Below are positions 32,493 to 44,101 of a stretch of 64,000 nt of DNA, one piece after another. Origin of the DNA: Rhizopus sp. PT2906 (Eukaryota; Mucoromycota; Mucoromycetes; Mucorales; Rhizopodaceae); the NCBI GenBank assembly GCA_025529335.1, contig JAMYHX010000043.1, positions 62,001-126,000 on the forward strand, in the 5' to 3' direction. The notes beneath the pieces are model-generated. The model searched no databases and was not told the DNA's origin. It saw only the letters and a list, made by a program, of their open reading frames with translations. Both the position numbers and the translations under genes were made by a program. The stretch's first letter is position 1, and each line of letters opens with the position of its first letter.

Positions 32493-33416
32493 TAGATGCC
32501 GTATCGAAAGAAGAAAATGGAAATGTAGATAGATGTATATATGCACTTCAATTGAACGCAACTTAACTATAAAATCGCCCTTTAAGCTTTTTATATTACA
32601 AATAAACACAATGTTCTTTCTTGAGTTGAATACACTTGAATAGAACCCTGCTGAGCCACAATCTTATGATGATGGCATTATTTTGAGCTGTGCACCAAAT
32701 TACATTCTACTACCCTGAAATAAGAAAAACACCACAAACGCACAAGCGCAACAAGCCAATGATTCATTCTCGGAGATATATTCCTGTAAACTTGACCTTT
32801 AGAAATGATACTCTAGACATCAACACGATATACAGCAATATTGTTTAAGCTCCATCTTTCAGGATTAGAATAATCCTTGTAAGCCGGGTTTTCAAAATAA
32901 ATTGTCAATTTATCATATATAATCTTATTCATTACAAAGAACTTTTTACTTTAGTATAAAGTGGAAAAAAAAAAAAAAGAAGAAAGTTGTAGGTTCTGTT
33001 CCTTTTAAGACCAAGTTGCAACAAGAGGGAGAACAGCATAACATGACGTTCAATAACATTATACTGGTGTTATTTATCTCTGTTTCTTAACCATATTAAT
33101 AAGCTCATAATAACGTGTCCCCTTGAGGCTGACATGATGGCTTTCGGAATATGCTTTTGTTTGATTTTGAAAGGAACGAATGATAATGTGTAACTATGCT
33201 GCGCGTCTATTCTAAATAATGTCGAAAGGCAGTGCGTCTGTCCTTGATTTTTCAAAGTATGTCATTTATAATAGAAAGTGTATGCTTGAATAAAACAGTG
33301 GTGCAAACGTTGAAGCTCCATTGATCCTTCCTGTCAGAAAACTTTTGGTTGAGGAATTGCAATTAATTTTTTACTGCGCATTTACTGGCTAGGGCCATAA
33401 TGAGCATCCTTAATCA
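32493..33416. other. Intergenic region
   Basis: About 0.9 kb, AT-rich, with an A14 run near 32966-32980. No reading frame with recognisable protein character was found on either strand. Confidence 0.4.
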
Positions 33417-34016
33417 TTGGCTGTTGCTTTCAACTTTGCGAATGAATTTATAAACTTAGAGCATTGGCTCAAGAGCCAAGCATCTCAAGAAGAATACCCA
33501 TCGAAATATGAAAAAGGCACTTTTTGGATAGAATGTATGACGCCTTTTTTATGCTCAAGAACAAGAAGGTTGAATCCCTTTACCAACCTCGAGTTTTTTT
33601 GTGGATTTCTCACTTATTGCTTGGAGAAAAAACTTACATAAATGCATTGTCCAAGTTGTAAATCAAAAATAGAAACCAAAGGCTTCAACCAACAATCTCA
33701 CGCAAGAAGAGTTGTTGATCTTAACAGGTAGGATACAGATTATAAGAATTCGTACTCGCTAACATATCATTGTTTAACTGTTTTTATCTTATGTCAATAA
33801 GATACAGATGCCTTTCATTTGACTGTGAAAAAACTACCAATGCTACCATATGAGCCTCAGTTAGAATTCCCTCCTGTTTTGACACACAGAGGAGGTGTGT
33901 CCAAGGCTGCTGCTGACTTTTTAAGTCCATGCATTCAAAACTCTGTTAGACCTGAGCGTTTCCAAAAGATTCTTGTTGAATTGCATCATCTTCGTCATGA
34001 TCGTTTAGAACTTTAG
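33417..34016 (+). pseudogene. Broken transposon-associated ORF (DUF6729-like pattern)
   Basis: Three frames must be combined. They give SLYQPRVFLWISHLLLGEKT (about 33571-33630), CPSCKSKIETKGFNQQSHAR with RRVVDLNR (about 33646-33729), and in the last exon (from about 33802) KLPMLPYEPQLEFPPVLTHR followed by GGVSKAAADFLSPCIQNSVR and ILVELHHLRHDRLEL. The order of a P-x-VFLW block, a CPxC finger, an RRVVDL block, then FPxxLTHRxG and an SVRPERFxK block matches what I remember of fungal transposon-linked proteins annotated as DUF6729. Frame changes near 33636-33646 and an early stop show decay. Confidence 0.5.
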
Positions 34017-34589
34017 TGTACAAAAAGACATCGTTCATCCAGACTCACTGAATAAACTGTTCAATTATCAAAACTCCTTTGTATAAATGTCCATTCAAAC
34101 ACATTCAAATAAAATCACTCTTGTCTATGTAAAGCATGTAAGATACAGATATGGTTAAGAATTCAAAGCAATAGGATTCAAGTGAAATGATTTGTTATTT
34201 GGAGTCATTTGAACTTTTTTTTTCTTACCACTTCATTTAAGTGGAGCAAAGAAAGATAGAATTTAGTGACAAAGCCCAAAATATCAGTAGGCTTCTTTTT
34301 GTTTCCATCTGATGTATATAAAGTGGCTATACAATCATTCATATACCATAGCACAGCTGATTTAAATTCATCTTTAGATTATGTTTGATACAAGTAGTAT
34401 TTATTACTTATCAGCAAGCAAGGGCACTTAAAATGAACACTGACTGTTTGAGCTAATGACCTAAACTGTCAAAACAAAGCCCTCTCTTTATAAAACAACA
34501 AAAAAATTAGATCAATTGCTCAAAATACCAGCAGAATAAGAAAAATCTTGCTTTAGGCATGTCTATAATACAAGTTTTTTTTTTTTTTG
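34017..34589. other. Intergenic region between two accessory ORFs
   Basis: About 570 bp of AT-rich DNA with T-rich tracts. I see no gene in it. Confidence 0.4.
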
Positions 34590-35930
34590 TTATTCAGCCT
34601 TTGGTGAAGTAGGGTTTGAATAGAAAGGGCCAAGATCAGCCATTCCCATATTGCCTTCTTCTTCGGTCAGCTTTAAGATTGAAGGCTTGACCACTGATTT
34701 TAACGTACGGCTTGGCTTTGTCGCTCTGAATCTGCACTTTTTAAGTGCTTCTTCATGTTCTGATTTTAGCTGAAGCACACAACTAGACGACTTTCTCGAT
34801 TCCTCCTATCATGAATATGGTTGATATTAGTAGATTCTAATATAAAACAAAGGTAAATACAATCAATACCTTTGTATACAGATAGAATGTTATGCACACA
34901 GGAATAAAAACAGACTTGGCAGAAGGGGATGGGCAAATTGTAAGAGCCTTCTCTTCCCACATCTCGAACATCGAGCATTCTTCGACGAAGCGAATACTCC
35001 AAAGAAGTGCCTTATCATCTGAAACAATATGAGTTAAGTGAACTGTATCTAAACCAACATAAAAGATTCAATTTTTTCTTTTACCTGCAGCATGGATGAA
35101 TAGTACTTTCAATTTACTGAAAGCCTCAGTGGTTGCAAAGCAATATTCATATACAATATTTTTGATCATCACAAGAGTGCCTATGATGCTCTTGTGATGA
35201 TCAAAGCTGCATTTTGCTTTGTCTTTACTGAGAAAATGTGAGGATGTCTCCAAAAGAGCAACTTCAATCTCTTTGTCCAAGTACACCTTCAGAATACCAT
35301 CTACCTTGTACTGACAGCTATCACTGATTGTATAGGAGTTCTTCAATTGCTTGATCATTGACTTGAGGAAGGTTTCAGCAACTGAGTCAGCAACAAAAAT
35401 GCAAACGGCATTCAGAAAGGGATATATCAATAAGCTATTAAATGTGGCCTCTCCATCATACAAATCTTGTTTGGCAAAATAACCGACGTGGATATGAATA
35501 AGATAAGATTAGATCGTTATAGTTCTAGCCGATGAAGTTATATTTACATGGCTTTTAAGACTGCTTCTAGAAAATCAAATGTTGCTTCTTCTTCATCATC
35601 ATCATATGCTAGCGCTTTTCGAATATTCTTCTTAAAATCATCAAGAGTTTTCTATAAAACTATTTTGTTCGACAATATTTTCTAATGGCAGCCTTGCTCG
35701 CTATTACACTGTCTATAACAGTATCAATGTATTTGATACAGGTTTCTGACAAAAGAGGACCAGCACTTGCATCTTGATGATTTTTTATGTGCGCTCTATA
35801 GATTCGTCGGTTCAAAGAAGGCCTGGGGGAAACGCTTTTTCCGCATCTAATCACTTTATGTGATTCAAGTCTATCAACAGTTTGGATTAAGCAAATGTAT
35901 AGCAAAGTATCTTTGATTTCTTAGCTGTAT
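34590..35930 (-). CDS. Second Mucorales multi-copy family member (uncharacterised)
   Basis: The 3' exons join cleanly: about 35068-35463 (GEATFNSLLIYPFLNAVCIF, YKVDGILKVYLDKEIEVALL, ETSSHFLSKDK, FDHHKSIIGTLVMIKNIVYE), then DDKALLWSIRF and EMWEEKAL (about 34870-35024), then SSSCVLQLKSEHEEALKK and VVKPSILKLTEEEGNMGMAD (34590-34805), ending LGPFYSNPTSPKAE. I recall near-identical blocks as an abundant unnamed family in Rhizopus and Mucor. The 5' part, KTLDDFKKNIRKALAYDDDE (about 35580-35650) and the frame 35660-35905, also looks coding. I could not join these parts in phase, so this copy may be damaged at its N-terminus. The arrangement VDGIL, then IEVALLETS, faintly resembles a PD-(D/E)xK nuclease core; this is inference. 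Confidence 0.6.
35161..35205. repeat. Perfect 17-bp inverted repeat inside an exon
   Basis: Arms 35161-35177 (TTTGATCATCACAAGAG) and 35189-35205 are exact reverse complements separated by 11 nt. The hairpin falls in the stretch encoding FDHHKSIIGTLVMIKN of the multi-copy family protein. Confidence 0.9.
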
Positions 35931-36981
35931 GGGTGTAAGCCTTTCTTGTTCTTTTTTTTTAAAAAAAAATCACCCAATCATTCCAGAAGTAATTGTTCTA
36001 ATATTCAAGTGTTTGAGATTGTTCATTTGCTTTTAAAATAAAAGTGAAAAGTCAAATGTAATGATATTGCTTTCACATTCATTGTGATTGACAATCTTTA
36101 TATGACTCAAATCATACTGATACATTTACCTTTTCTTCTTCTTCTTCAAGCTCCCCTCCCCTTCCTCCTTCAAACTCCTCTTTTTCTCCTTCTTCTTCTT
36201 GAGTAAAGCGCGCGATCAAACAATATAAAGATGTATCATTGATTAATGCTGAAACCATTTTCTGTATTGCTTACGCTACTGTAGCGTATATGCACTGTAG
36301 TTTATTGATCGTACTATTAAGCCTTTCTATAGGAATTGTTTATGGAATATATTGTAATATAAGCATTTTCTAAAGTAAGTTTATTACAATTTTCTTGTAT
36401 TGTTGTTGTGAAGTAATAAAGTTCTTCTTGAGTTATTTGATAAAGGTGCTTGATCTTGTAAAGTTGATCAGGCTTTGCTGTATAAAGTAACGTAAAATAT
36501 AAAGAGAAGAGATTAGGCACTTCTATAGCCAAAAGGCCATCTGCTTATTGTTTTAAAGTGAAATAAGATAAAAGGTAAATGTGAATTGAATTGACTTTTT
36601 TTTTGCTCGAGAGAGTTTAGGTATTTTATATTGTGATTTTTTGTTAGAGTTGTGGGTTGACTTGTTATAATGCAAAAACTTGCCATTAAACAGATATTTG
36701 AGTAGTTTAGTGACTATCAGAACTAACTAAAAAGCCATTTAGAGTAAGGTGTAAAGGTAAAAGTTTTGATCTTACTCTTTTACCTTTACACCTTTACAAG
36801 CTTGACAATTGAGGCTTTGATAATAAGTTCTCTCTTGTATACTACCAAAAACTCTGTTCAAATGCAAACTTTAATCAAACTCTTGCTTTCGATGGCTACT
36901 AATGAATCGATCCTGGTGGATAAACCAACAACAACGATCCCTACATACACCCCAGAAATTCCAAAAATGGAAAAAAACAAA
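35931..36981. other. Intergenic region with a hairpin and a CG-rich motif
   Basis: About 1.05 kb. It contains a T9-A9 tract (35952-35969), a TTC-rich run (about 36130-36200), the second copy of the 13-mer GCGCGCGATCAAA (36208-36220) and a perfect 18-bp inverted repeat (36746-36794). No gene is recognised. Confidence 0.45.
36746..36794. repeat. Perfect 18-bp inverted repeat
   Basis: Arms 36746-36763 (AAGGTGTAAAGGTAAAAG) and 36777-36794 are exact reverse complements with a 13-nt spacer. They lie about 190 bp from the tRNA-His gene. This could be a MITE end, a terminator-like hairpin or a cruciform. Confidence 0.9.
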
Positions 36982-37052
36982 TGCCGTGAGCAGGAATCGA
37001 ACCTGCGTCGAGGCGGCCACAACGCCACGTACTGCCACTATACTATCACGGC
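36982..37052 (-). tRNA. tRNA-His (anticodon GUG)
   Basis: Read on the minus strand. The acceptor stem GCCGTGA pairs with TCACGGC, followed by discriminator A. The D-arm has AGTATAGTGGCAGT. The anticodon loop TTGTGGC places GTG at the anticodon. The T-arm contains the GGTTCGATTCC B-box. No intron. The GCCGTGA/TCACGGC stem and GUG are characteristic of eukaryotic tRNA-His. One terminal pair of the anticodon stem looks mismatched (T-T). The extra 5' G is added after transcription in this tRNA. Confidence 0.95.
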
Positions 37053-37545
37053 TGATCACGAAAAAATTGATTTTTCAAATTTTATAGTTGTATAAATCAC
37101 GTGATACACACGTGATTGTATGTCCTACAGTTTTTACTTTCATGGTTTCGACGTTGAAACTAATATGGTTCATGAAGAATACTCTGTGTGAATGTTTACC
37201 ACTTGGGATCATAAAGTTTCTTTTTCACAATAATAATTATCTGTTGAATACGTCCAAAATAAGCATGTTCTGTTTAATGAAGCTTCTATACTGAACAAAA
37301 TAGCTTTAAATAATTTTTAAATAGTAAAAAAAAATAGAGAAAAGACATTCATTTTATTTTAATTGAAATATGTATGCAAAAAAGATAAAGAACCTTGGAA
37401 TGTTATTACATAATTGCAGAACGATAAAGCTTTAATTTTTTTATTTTAATTGTGGACAATGATAATATCTACAGTTGTATTGTTTTTGAATCTTTACTAA
37501 ATTTTAAATTTATTCTAAATAGTAGCTTTGAATCATAAATAATGT
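37053..37545. other. Intergenic region
   Basis: About 490 bp, very AT-rich, presumably the 3' flank of Prp43 and the upstream side of the tRNA-His gene (minus strand). No gene is seen. A short palindromic ATCACGTGATACACACGTGAT segment lies at about 37096-37116. Confidence 0.4.
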
Positions 37546-39938
37546 TTAATTCTTTCTCTTCTTGTATGTCTTTTCAGCCTCTTCTCTTTGTCTCTTATTA
37601 GCAATAGCCTGTAATTGACGCTTGCCATGGCAGTTGGGGAAGTTAGACAAGTCATAGTAGTTGGGGGCAATTTCAAGCAGCCAGTGTGCCTTCACTTCAA
37701 GACAAGTTCTAATATAATTTCTTGTAGTCAAGACAAATTCATTATATAGCACCCATTCAGGCTTATGGTCTAAGCAGGATGATGGATGAAGTTGCACGAT
37801 TTGGTTGTCTTTCACTGTCAAGTAATGTCCACTACGTTCAAGATGAGCAACCTGCATGAAGTATCCAGCAACAATGGCTCTTCTAATGTTGACATAGTAT
37901 GATTTGTTTTCAAAGTCTGTTGATACTAAGTCCAAGTCATACTGTTCCATTGTTCTCTTTAATTGATTTCTAACATTGTCTGCAGATTTTAGTGATCTTT
38001 GGTTTAAGAAATTTTCATAGCACCAGTTGCTGTCTTCATTATCTATCATATAGATGATTAGAACGGTATACCCAACAATTCACATTTAAACTTACTTGTC
38101 TTGTATGCATGATATGCGTTCAATAATGTAAGATGGTCACCATCTGCATGTGCAAATTGTGCTTTTGCTTCGTCAGCAGCTTTACGAGCATTATTAGGGC
38201 GAACAAAGATCTGAGGAACAGAGAGTAATGCGGCAATAGATAATATTTCGTTGGAGCAGTTATATTTAGGACTTTCGATCAGCATTTTGGCCAGTTGAGG
38301 GTCCAAGGGGAAGGCTGACATGAGTTCACCAGTAGGTGTAAGTTCACCATCATCATCAAGGGCTCCCAAGTAGTTCAATAGTTCAAGTGCACGCATAAGT
38401 GTTTCAGGAGCAGGAGGATCCATAAAGTCGAAATGAACAAGATCATCAATACCAAGTTTTTTCAGTTGTAAAACAACGTTTCCTAAGTTACTTCTCAAGA
38501 TTTCAGGGTATGTCTGTTCAATTAATTCTTGATTGAAGGCAGCTTCTGTGTATAATCTGAATGCTTTACCAGGTCTAGTACGACCAGCACGACCAGCACG
38601 CTGTTGGGCCGAAGCTTTAGAAATGGGTGATACCAAAAGGGATTCGACACGGATACGTGGGTTGTATACTTTCTGCTTTGCAAATCCTGGATCAATCACA
38701 TAAACGATACCATCAATAGTAAGTGATGTTTCAGCAATGTTGGTAGAAACAACAACCTTTCTACCAGGTGCTCCTCCAGGAGTACGTGGAGCAGGTGCAC
38801 TTTCGAAAATAAGCTGTTGAGCACGAGGAGGCAAAGATGAATAAAGAGGCACAACCTTCAAAGGACCAGCGCCTTGACTACGGATTAATTCATCCCCTTC
38901 TGCTCTGATCTTGCTACATGCTGTTTCAATTTCTTCTTCACCGGTCAAGAACACCAAGATATCACCTTCAGGTTCACTCAAGTGAATTTGAAGTACAGTA
39001 CGAATGGCAGCTTCAAGATAATCACGTTCTGGTTCAGGTGTATAGTAAATTTCAACAGGGAAAGTTCTACCAGGAACACTCTTTTCGTAATGATTAGTTT
39101 CATAATATATCCCTCTTTTTTTTTCAGCTTACCAATAATGGTGCGTCGTCAAAGTACTTTTGAAACTTGCCAGCATCCAATGTGGCAGACATGACAACAA
39201 CCTGAAGATCCTTTCTCTTCTTGCAAATCTATAATAGTGTAAGAAATAAAGAGTATATACCGCTTTTGATTTATGTACCTCTTTCAAAAGACCCATCAAT
39301 ATATCAGTATTCAGTGTACGTTCGTGTGCTTCGTCAAGAATAACAGCAGAGTATCTATTCAACAAAGGATCTGACATGGCTTCACGCAAAAGCATACCAT
39401 CTGTCATATACTTCAAAAAGGTACTGGGGCTTGTGTTGTCTTCAAAACGAATACTGTAACCAACTTCTTCACCAAGCTTGACATCCATCTCATCAGCAAC
39501 ACGCTGAGCAACTGACATTGCAGCAACACGACGAGGCTGAGTACAGGCAATCATTTTTCCTTTAAGATGTGGAAGTTCATCGTAGGCTAAGAATTGTGGG
39601 ATCCTAAACTAGATTTAGATGATTGATTTATTTTTATAGATCCAAACTTACTGTGTTGTCTTTCCTGAACCAGTTTCACCAACGAGCACAACAAACTGAT
39701 TCTTATGGACCATGTCTAAGAATTCTTGACGTTGAGAATGGACAGGAAGCTTTCTTCTTCCTTCCAAGATCTTTTGATACTTTGCAGAAAAGGGTTTATT
39801 CGTAAATGGATTCAAAGTGCCATTTTCAAGTTTTTCTGCTTGTTCTGCTGTTGTCTTACGAGGCTTCAAACCCATAAAGTTTTCGCCCTTGTCCTTTTTT
39901 CCAGTGTTCCAGTGAGCAAGATAAGGATTGTCACTCAT
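37546..39938 (-). CDS. PRP43: DEAH-box ATP-dependent RNA helicase Prp43
   Basis: Releases the intron lariat from the spliceosome and acts in 60S and 40S ribosome biogenesis, stimulated by G-patch proteins. The N-terminus is MSDNPYLAHW, with the DEAH motifs in order: GETGSGKTTQ (about 39650), TQPRRVAA, DEAH (about 39330), SAT (about 39190), then VVVSTNIAETSLTIDGI (about 38720) and QQRAGRAGRTRPGKAFRLY (about 38560-38620). The winged-helix, ratchet and OB-fold regions follow, with PNYYDLSNFPNCHGKRQLQ near the end. Several short introns interrupt it. About 735 residues, as expected. Prp43 rather than Prp22 or Prp2 because of the short N-terminus and overall match. Confidence 0.96.
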
Positions 39939-40578
39939 TATACAAGTTGCAGAACTATTAAAAAATTAAAAAAAGATTTAAAAAGTACGGCTTCCTTCAG
40001 CTTTAACCGGAATGATAATCCATTCGTCCAATAAAATTTCTTAATTTGTTCGAAGCCACAGAATATCGTTCTGTTCTTAAATTAACAAAGACGTCTGCTT
40101 AACAGAGTACTGAAGCATCCTACAGGATGTTTAAACAAACGAATAGCAGGTTGGAAAGATATAATGTCTATGTTTAAATGAGATAGTATAATCCATTTTA
40201 TACCGCAGCAGTGTATTGTCTTGAGCTATGACGAATATATCTGTTTAACTGCGGCACAATGTCAGTCAAGTACACCCTAAAAGTAGGGAGATGGCCATTT
40301 TATTGTTGACATGTATTTATACATTAAAGAAAACATTCACATTCAATCAAAATGAGTCCTTTTCGATATCTTCTTTTAAAAAGATAAATACCAACCTTGT
40401 CATCATTTATAAACAAATACGATATAGTTACTAATTAAGGGGATCTTTAGCGAATTTAACAAGTTTTTGGTGTTTTATGCTGGAATTGGCTTTTGAGTTT
40501 AAATTTCCTAAAGTTTAATTTCACCAGGTCACTTTCAATTTCTTTCTCTCTCTCTCTCTTTTTTTTTTTTTTATAAAA
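39939..40578. promoter_or_regulatory. Divergent spacer between Prp43 and the Gvp36-like gene
   Basis: About 640 bp with no gene. A CT then T tract (about 40540-40573) directly precedes the Gvp36-like start codon. Confidence 0.4.
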
Positions 40579-41738
40579 ATGTCTCAATCCAACGATGGAC
40601 TCAAAGTTGTAGACGCTGAACCTGTTCAACAACCAACTCAAAGTACTTCAACTTCTTTAAATCCGAACGCCATTTTGAACAACACTTTGGATGGATTTGC
40701 TCAATTGAGTTCTCGCTTTAACCCTTTTGCCCAAAAGCTCAACAAGGGCATTGGACAAGTCAGACAGGTACTGTATACATATATCATCAAAGCTTCAATA
40801 TACTCATTATTATATAGTACGCTCAAGAAAAGCTGGGAACAGCTGAGAATATCACTGAATTACCTCAGGAATATAAGGATTTAGAAAGGGTGAGATAAGG
40901 AATGATACACAACAAATTACCTATTATTCATATATGTATACATAGCGTTTGGATGCCCTTCGTGATGTACAATCAAATATGTTAAAGATTACTCGCACTT
41001 TCAATAACTCATCCTATGATTACCCTGTTCAAGTTCAACAATCTTTGATCAACTTGTCTACTACAGTCACTCGCGAAATCCAACAGCTTGCGTTAACATC
41101 GGCGGCTGATCGTGCTGCTGCTGTTCAGACTCCTACAACAGTTGAAGAGCCAAAGACACTGATGCACGGCCTTGCCCGTGTAGCAGCTCAAGGTGCCCAA
41201 GAGGTCGGCGTCGAAGAGCCTTTGGGAACGACTTTATTCAAGTACGCTACGATCACTCAAAAGGTTGCCGATGCTCGCGTCAAGATGGATCAAGCCATCG
41301 TTGAAAAGTTCAATAAGCCAGTTCAGACTACTCTAAATACAGCTATTGAACAAGCTAACAAGGCAAGACGAAATGTTCAATCCATTCGCTTATCTCTTGA
41401 TGCTTGTAAAGCCAAATACCGTTCTGCTCGTCCTGAAAAGTCGGAAGCTGCTCGCCTGGAAGTTGAACAGGCAGAAGACCAATTTGTAGCGGCAGTTGAA
41501 GAGTCCACCAACTTGATGAAAGCTGCTTTGGATAACGTAATTTAATAGCTTGATTCTGATCTAATCGTGTACTAACATGATCATTTTATAGCCTGAGTTT
41601 TATCGCAATTTAGCTGATTTAGTTGCTGCACAATTACAGTACTTTAAGGAAGCTCAAGACCTCTTGTCTGATCTGGCACCTGAGTTGGATGAAATTCAAG
41701 TTACTCAGGAATCTTTGTACAGAAATAGTCGTGCTTAA
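40579..41738 (+). CDS. Gvp36-like BAR-domain protein
   Basis: Fungal BAR-domain family protein of Golgi vesicles and endocytic or vacuolar membranes, which senses or shapes membrane curvature. Exons are 40579-40767, 40818-40889, 40946-41536 and 41592-41738, about 332 residues. The N-terminus has LDGFAQLSSRFNPFAQKLNK, then AQEKLGTAENITELPQEYKD and LERRLDALRDVQSNMLKITR, the family pattern. Long helices follow, ending KAALDNPEFYRNLADLVAAQ and LQYFKEAQDLLSDLAPELDE, with no SH3 domain. Its length matches yeast Gvp36. It is divergent from Prp43. Confidence 0.9.
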
Positions 41739-42326
41739 TGTATTTTATTTAATGATAAATCACGCATTCGATCATTACTATTGTGTTTCATACCTGTCTT
41801 CTTTGAGGAAATGGTATCTGTATCTTTTTTCTTTTAGTTGATATGAGCAAATACTATTGTTCAATGATCCCACATACAAGGGCCATGTTGGTATAGCACT
41901 AAAGCGGTTTCTCTTCCCCTTGATCAAACTATATGCATATAGAAGCCGGTTTCGTCAGGCAACATCGAATTTTACTAAGAAATTTATTTATCTACTCATA
42001 GCCATTACAAAACCTTCTATAGTACAACCAGAGATTTCGTTGATACAAACCTTATCAAGAACTGCTATCTGCAGTTTGTTTACTTGCAGTAGGACAACTT
42101 TCTCTAATTAATCGAATAAAAGCATGTTATTTATTTCACAAGTTACAAGAATCATCTGCTTTTGTGTAGCAGCAACTTATCTGCTATAGAACCTTTTTGA
42201 TACGGGCGAGTGAGAAATCTTATTATTCTAATCATGTCATTCTGTGCGATTAGAGGGCTATTGGTGATATATTTGCAGTTCAATAAGACTCAATTAAAGT
42301 CAAACGGAGTAAAGTTTATTATATAT
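41739..42326. other. Intergenic region
   Basis: About 590 bp between the convergent Gvp36-like and S/T/P-rich genes. A short plus-strand frame (41857-42111) has no recognisable protein character. I see nothing else. Confidence 0.4.
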
Positions 42327-43318
42327 TTAGTTTGGAGGGCCACTTCCTTCGTATCTTTTTAGAATAATGTGCTCCTGTACGGCCTGCTTCTTTTTAGTTC
42401 GATTGCTAGCAAACATTGCTTCTCCAATAAGAACATTGTTTCCACCATTAAAGAGTTCATAGAATAACTCGTTGATGTTTGCAGCAGTTCGTTCATTAAG
42501 GGCGTCCAGTTTTTCCAAAAATACGACAAAGGTGTCTAAATTTGCTACGACAGTCTCCCTTTTGTTAAGTTAATGTGTGCTCCATGTTTTTCATAAATAA
42601 GGACTTACCTATTAACGGGGACATTTTCACGATAAAGCTCTTCATCTCTTAATTGTATTATATATCTCTCTAGTTTTCTTTCATACCGTTCTTCGTGTTC
42701 TGGTAAACGGATATATCGTCTTTTTTTTGCTTCTTTGCTCCAACCTCTGTACTTGTTAATTAAGTTTCTTGCAACTTCTTCTATTTCAAAAGGCTCCAAA
42801 CCGGAAATGCTCCTATTAGGGCCTAGCTGCCTTGACGGGTTGTCATTTTGGTTTTCTTCACGAGCATGGGGGCTTTCGGGAGAAGTAGCTGATGTACGTG
42901 TTTCTGAAGAGGATGAGGGAGAGACGGACACCAAGCGTGTTTCTGAAATGGAAGATGGTGTGCCGGGCACATCCGCATTTCGTGCTTGAGTGGTATTATT
43001 CACTTCTTCGGGATTCAGTCTTGTCCTGAGTTCTGATGAATGCGTTTCTGAAGAAGACGGCGTATGCGGCTTCGCATAAGTTTCTGGAGAAGTAGGCGAC
43101 GTGGGAGGCGTTGAGCATGATTCCGAAGAGGAAGACGGCGTATGCGGTTTGGAATACGTTTCTGGAGAAGAAGGTGGCGTGTCATAGGTAGAGCATGTCT
43201 CTGAAGAAGCGTCTTGTTTGGGAGGATTAGGTACCTTTTCTGTTAAAGTCCTCTTTTTAAAATAGCTCTTGCCCTTTTTGAATAGAATAATCATTTTATG
43301 ATAATGAAGAAGAAACAC
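42327..43318 (-). CDS. Ser/Thr/Pro-rich protein with internal repeats, function unknown
   Basis: Exons on the minus strand are 42609-43318 and 42327-42558, about 313 residues if the first Met is used. A second Met eight codons later is also possible. Residues about 35-110 hold imperfect repeats around the units SPETYSKPHTPSSSSE and SPETYAKPHTPSSSE, probably disordered and phosphorylated. The second half is helical and charged (FEIEEVARNLINKYRGWSKE, LPEHEERYERKLERYIIQLR). It continues in exon 2 with VANLDTFVVFLEKLDALNER and ANINELFYELFNGGNNVLIG. I do not recognise a family. The helical C-terminus could mediate oligomerisation. Confidence 0.65.
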
Positions 43319-44101
43319 GCAAGCTCTATTCTTATATCTTCTTAAATACCATCCAAAAATAACCTTGTTACACTATGTACCATGGTAGCATCTTACGATA
43401 ACTGGTATTGATACCTAAAAATAATGAATATATGGATACTAGTATATTGAAGCACATTCTGCCACACATTATTATTATTATTATTTCGATATTTTTAGTT
43501 AAACTAGCAAAGCCAAGGCTTTACTTTTAGTTAACTGTTACTCTTTGTCAAAACAGATACACTTTCTTTTTTCCCATTCCCCTGACCGAATTCTGCTTTA
43601 TAGGAACGTGTTTAATGGTCATATTGTAACATTGTACAGTACAAATATGTTCTTGATCTAAAGCTCATCCAATAAAAACCAAATTTATATACTGGAGCCA
43701 CATTTTTGTTTTTTATATAAATATGTATATAAAGGGCTTACAAGCGCAGCTTTTACTATTAACAGCAGCGTTGCTAATTCTAGAAAATGCCATATAGCTA
43801 GAAGATCCAATAGGTTTGCATTGAACGAAGAGTTAAAGGTAACAGGGCGAATATCATTGAAAAATGCGCAATCTATTATGACTATGCTTGGACATGACCA
43901 ATTGCTACTGAGCAGTTTAAACACAAGCAATTCGTTTCTTTACGTTTTAAATAAGTAAAACTAAAGATCAAGACTGAGTATGATAATTCCTTGTTCAGTC
44001 AATGACTTCATGCGGGGTTGCCCTGTGAGTAGTGTAACCTGATTTCACATGAATAAGCATTATTTAATCATTTTTCTTTTATTTCCCCTGCTAATTAGGT
44101 C
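43319..44101. other. Intergenic region
   Basis: About 780 bp between divergent genes. It has a TTA run (about 43470-43485). An 81-codon minus-strand frame at 43685-43930 lacks protein-like composition and is not annotated. Confidence 0.4.

Noticed and set aside
35949..35969. T9-A9 tract as a transcription terminator
   Set aside because: Eukaryotic context; such tracts occur at several promoters and are not bacterial-type terminators.
36766..37095. 109-codon plus-strand frame across the tRNA
   Set aside because: Contains the reverse complement of tRNA-His and a hairpin repeat; not a protein gene.
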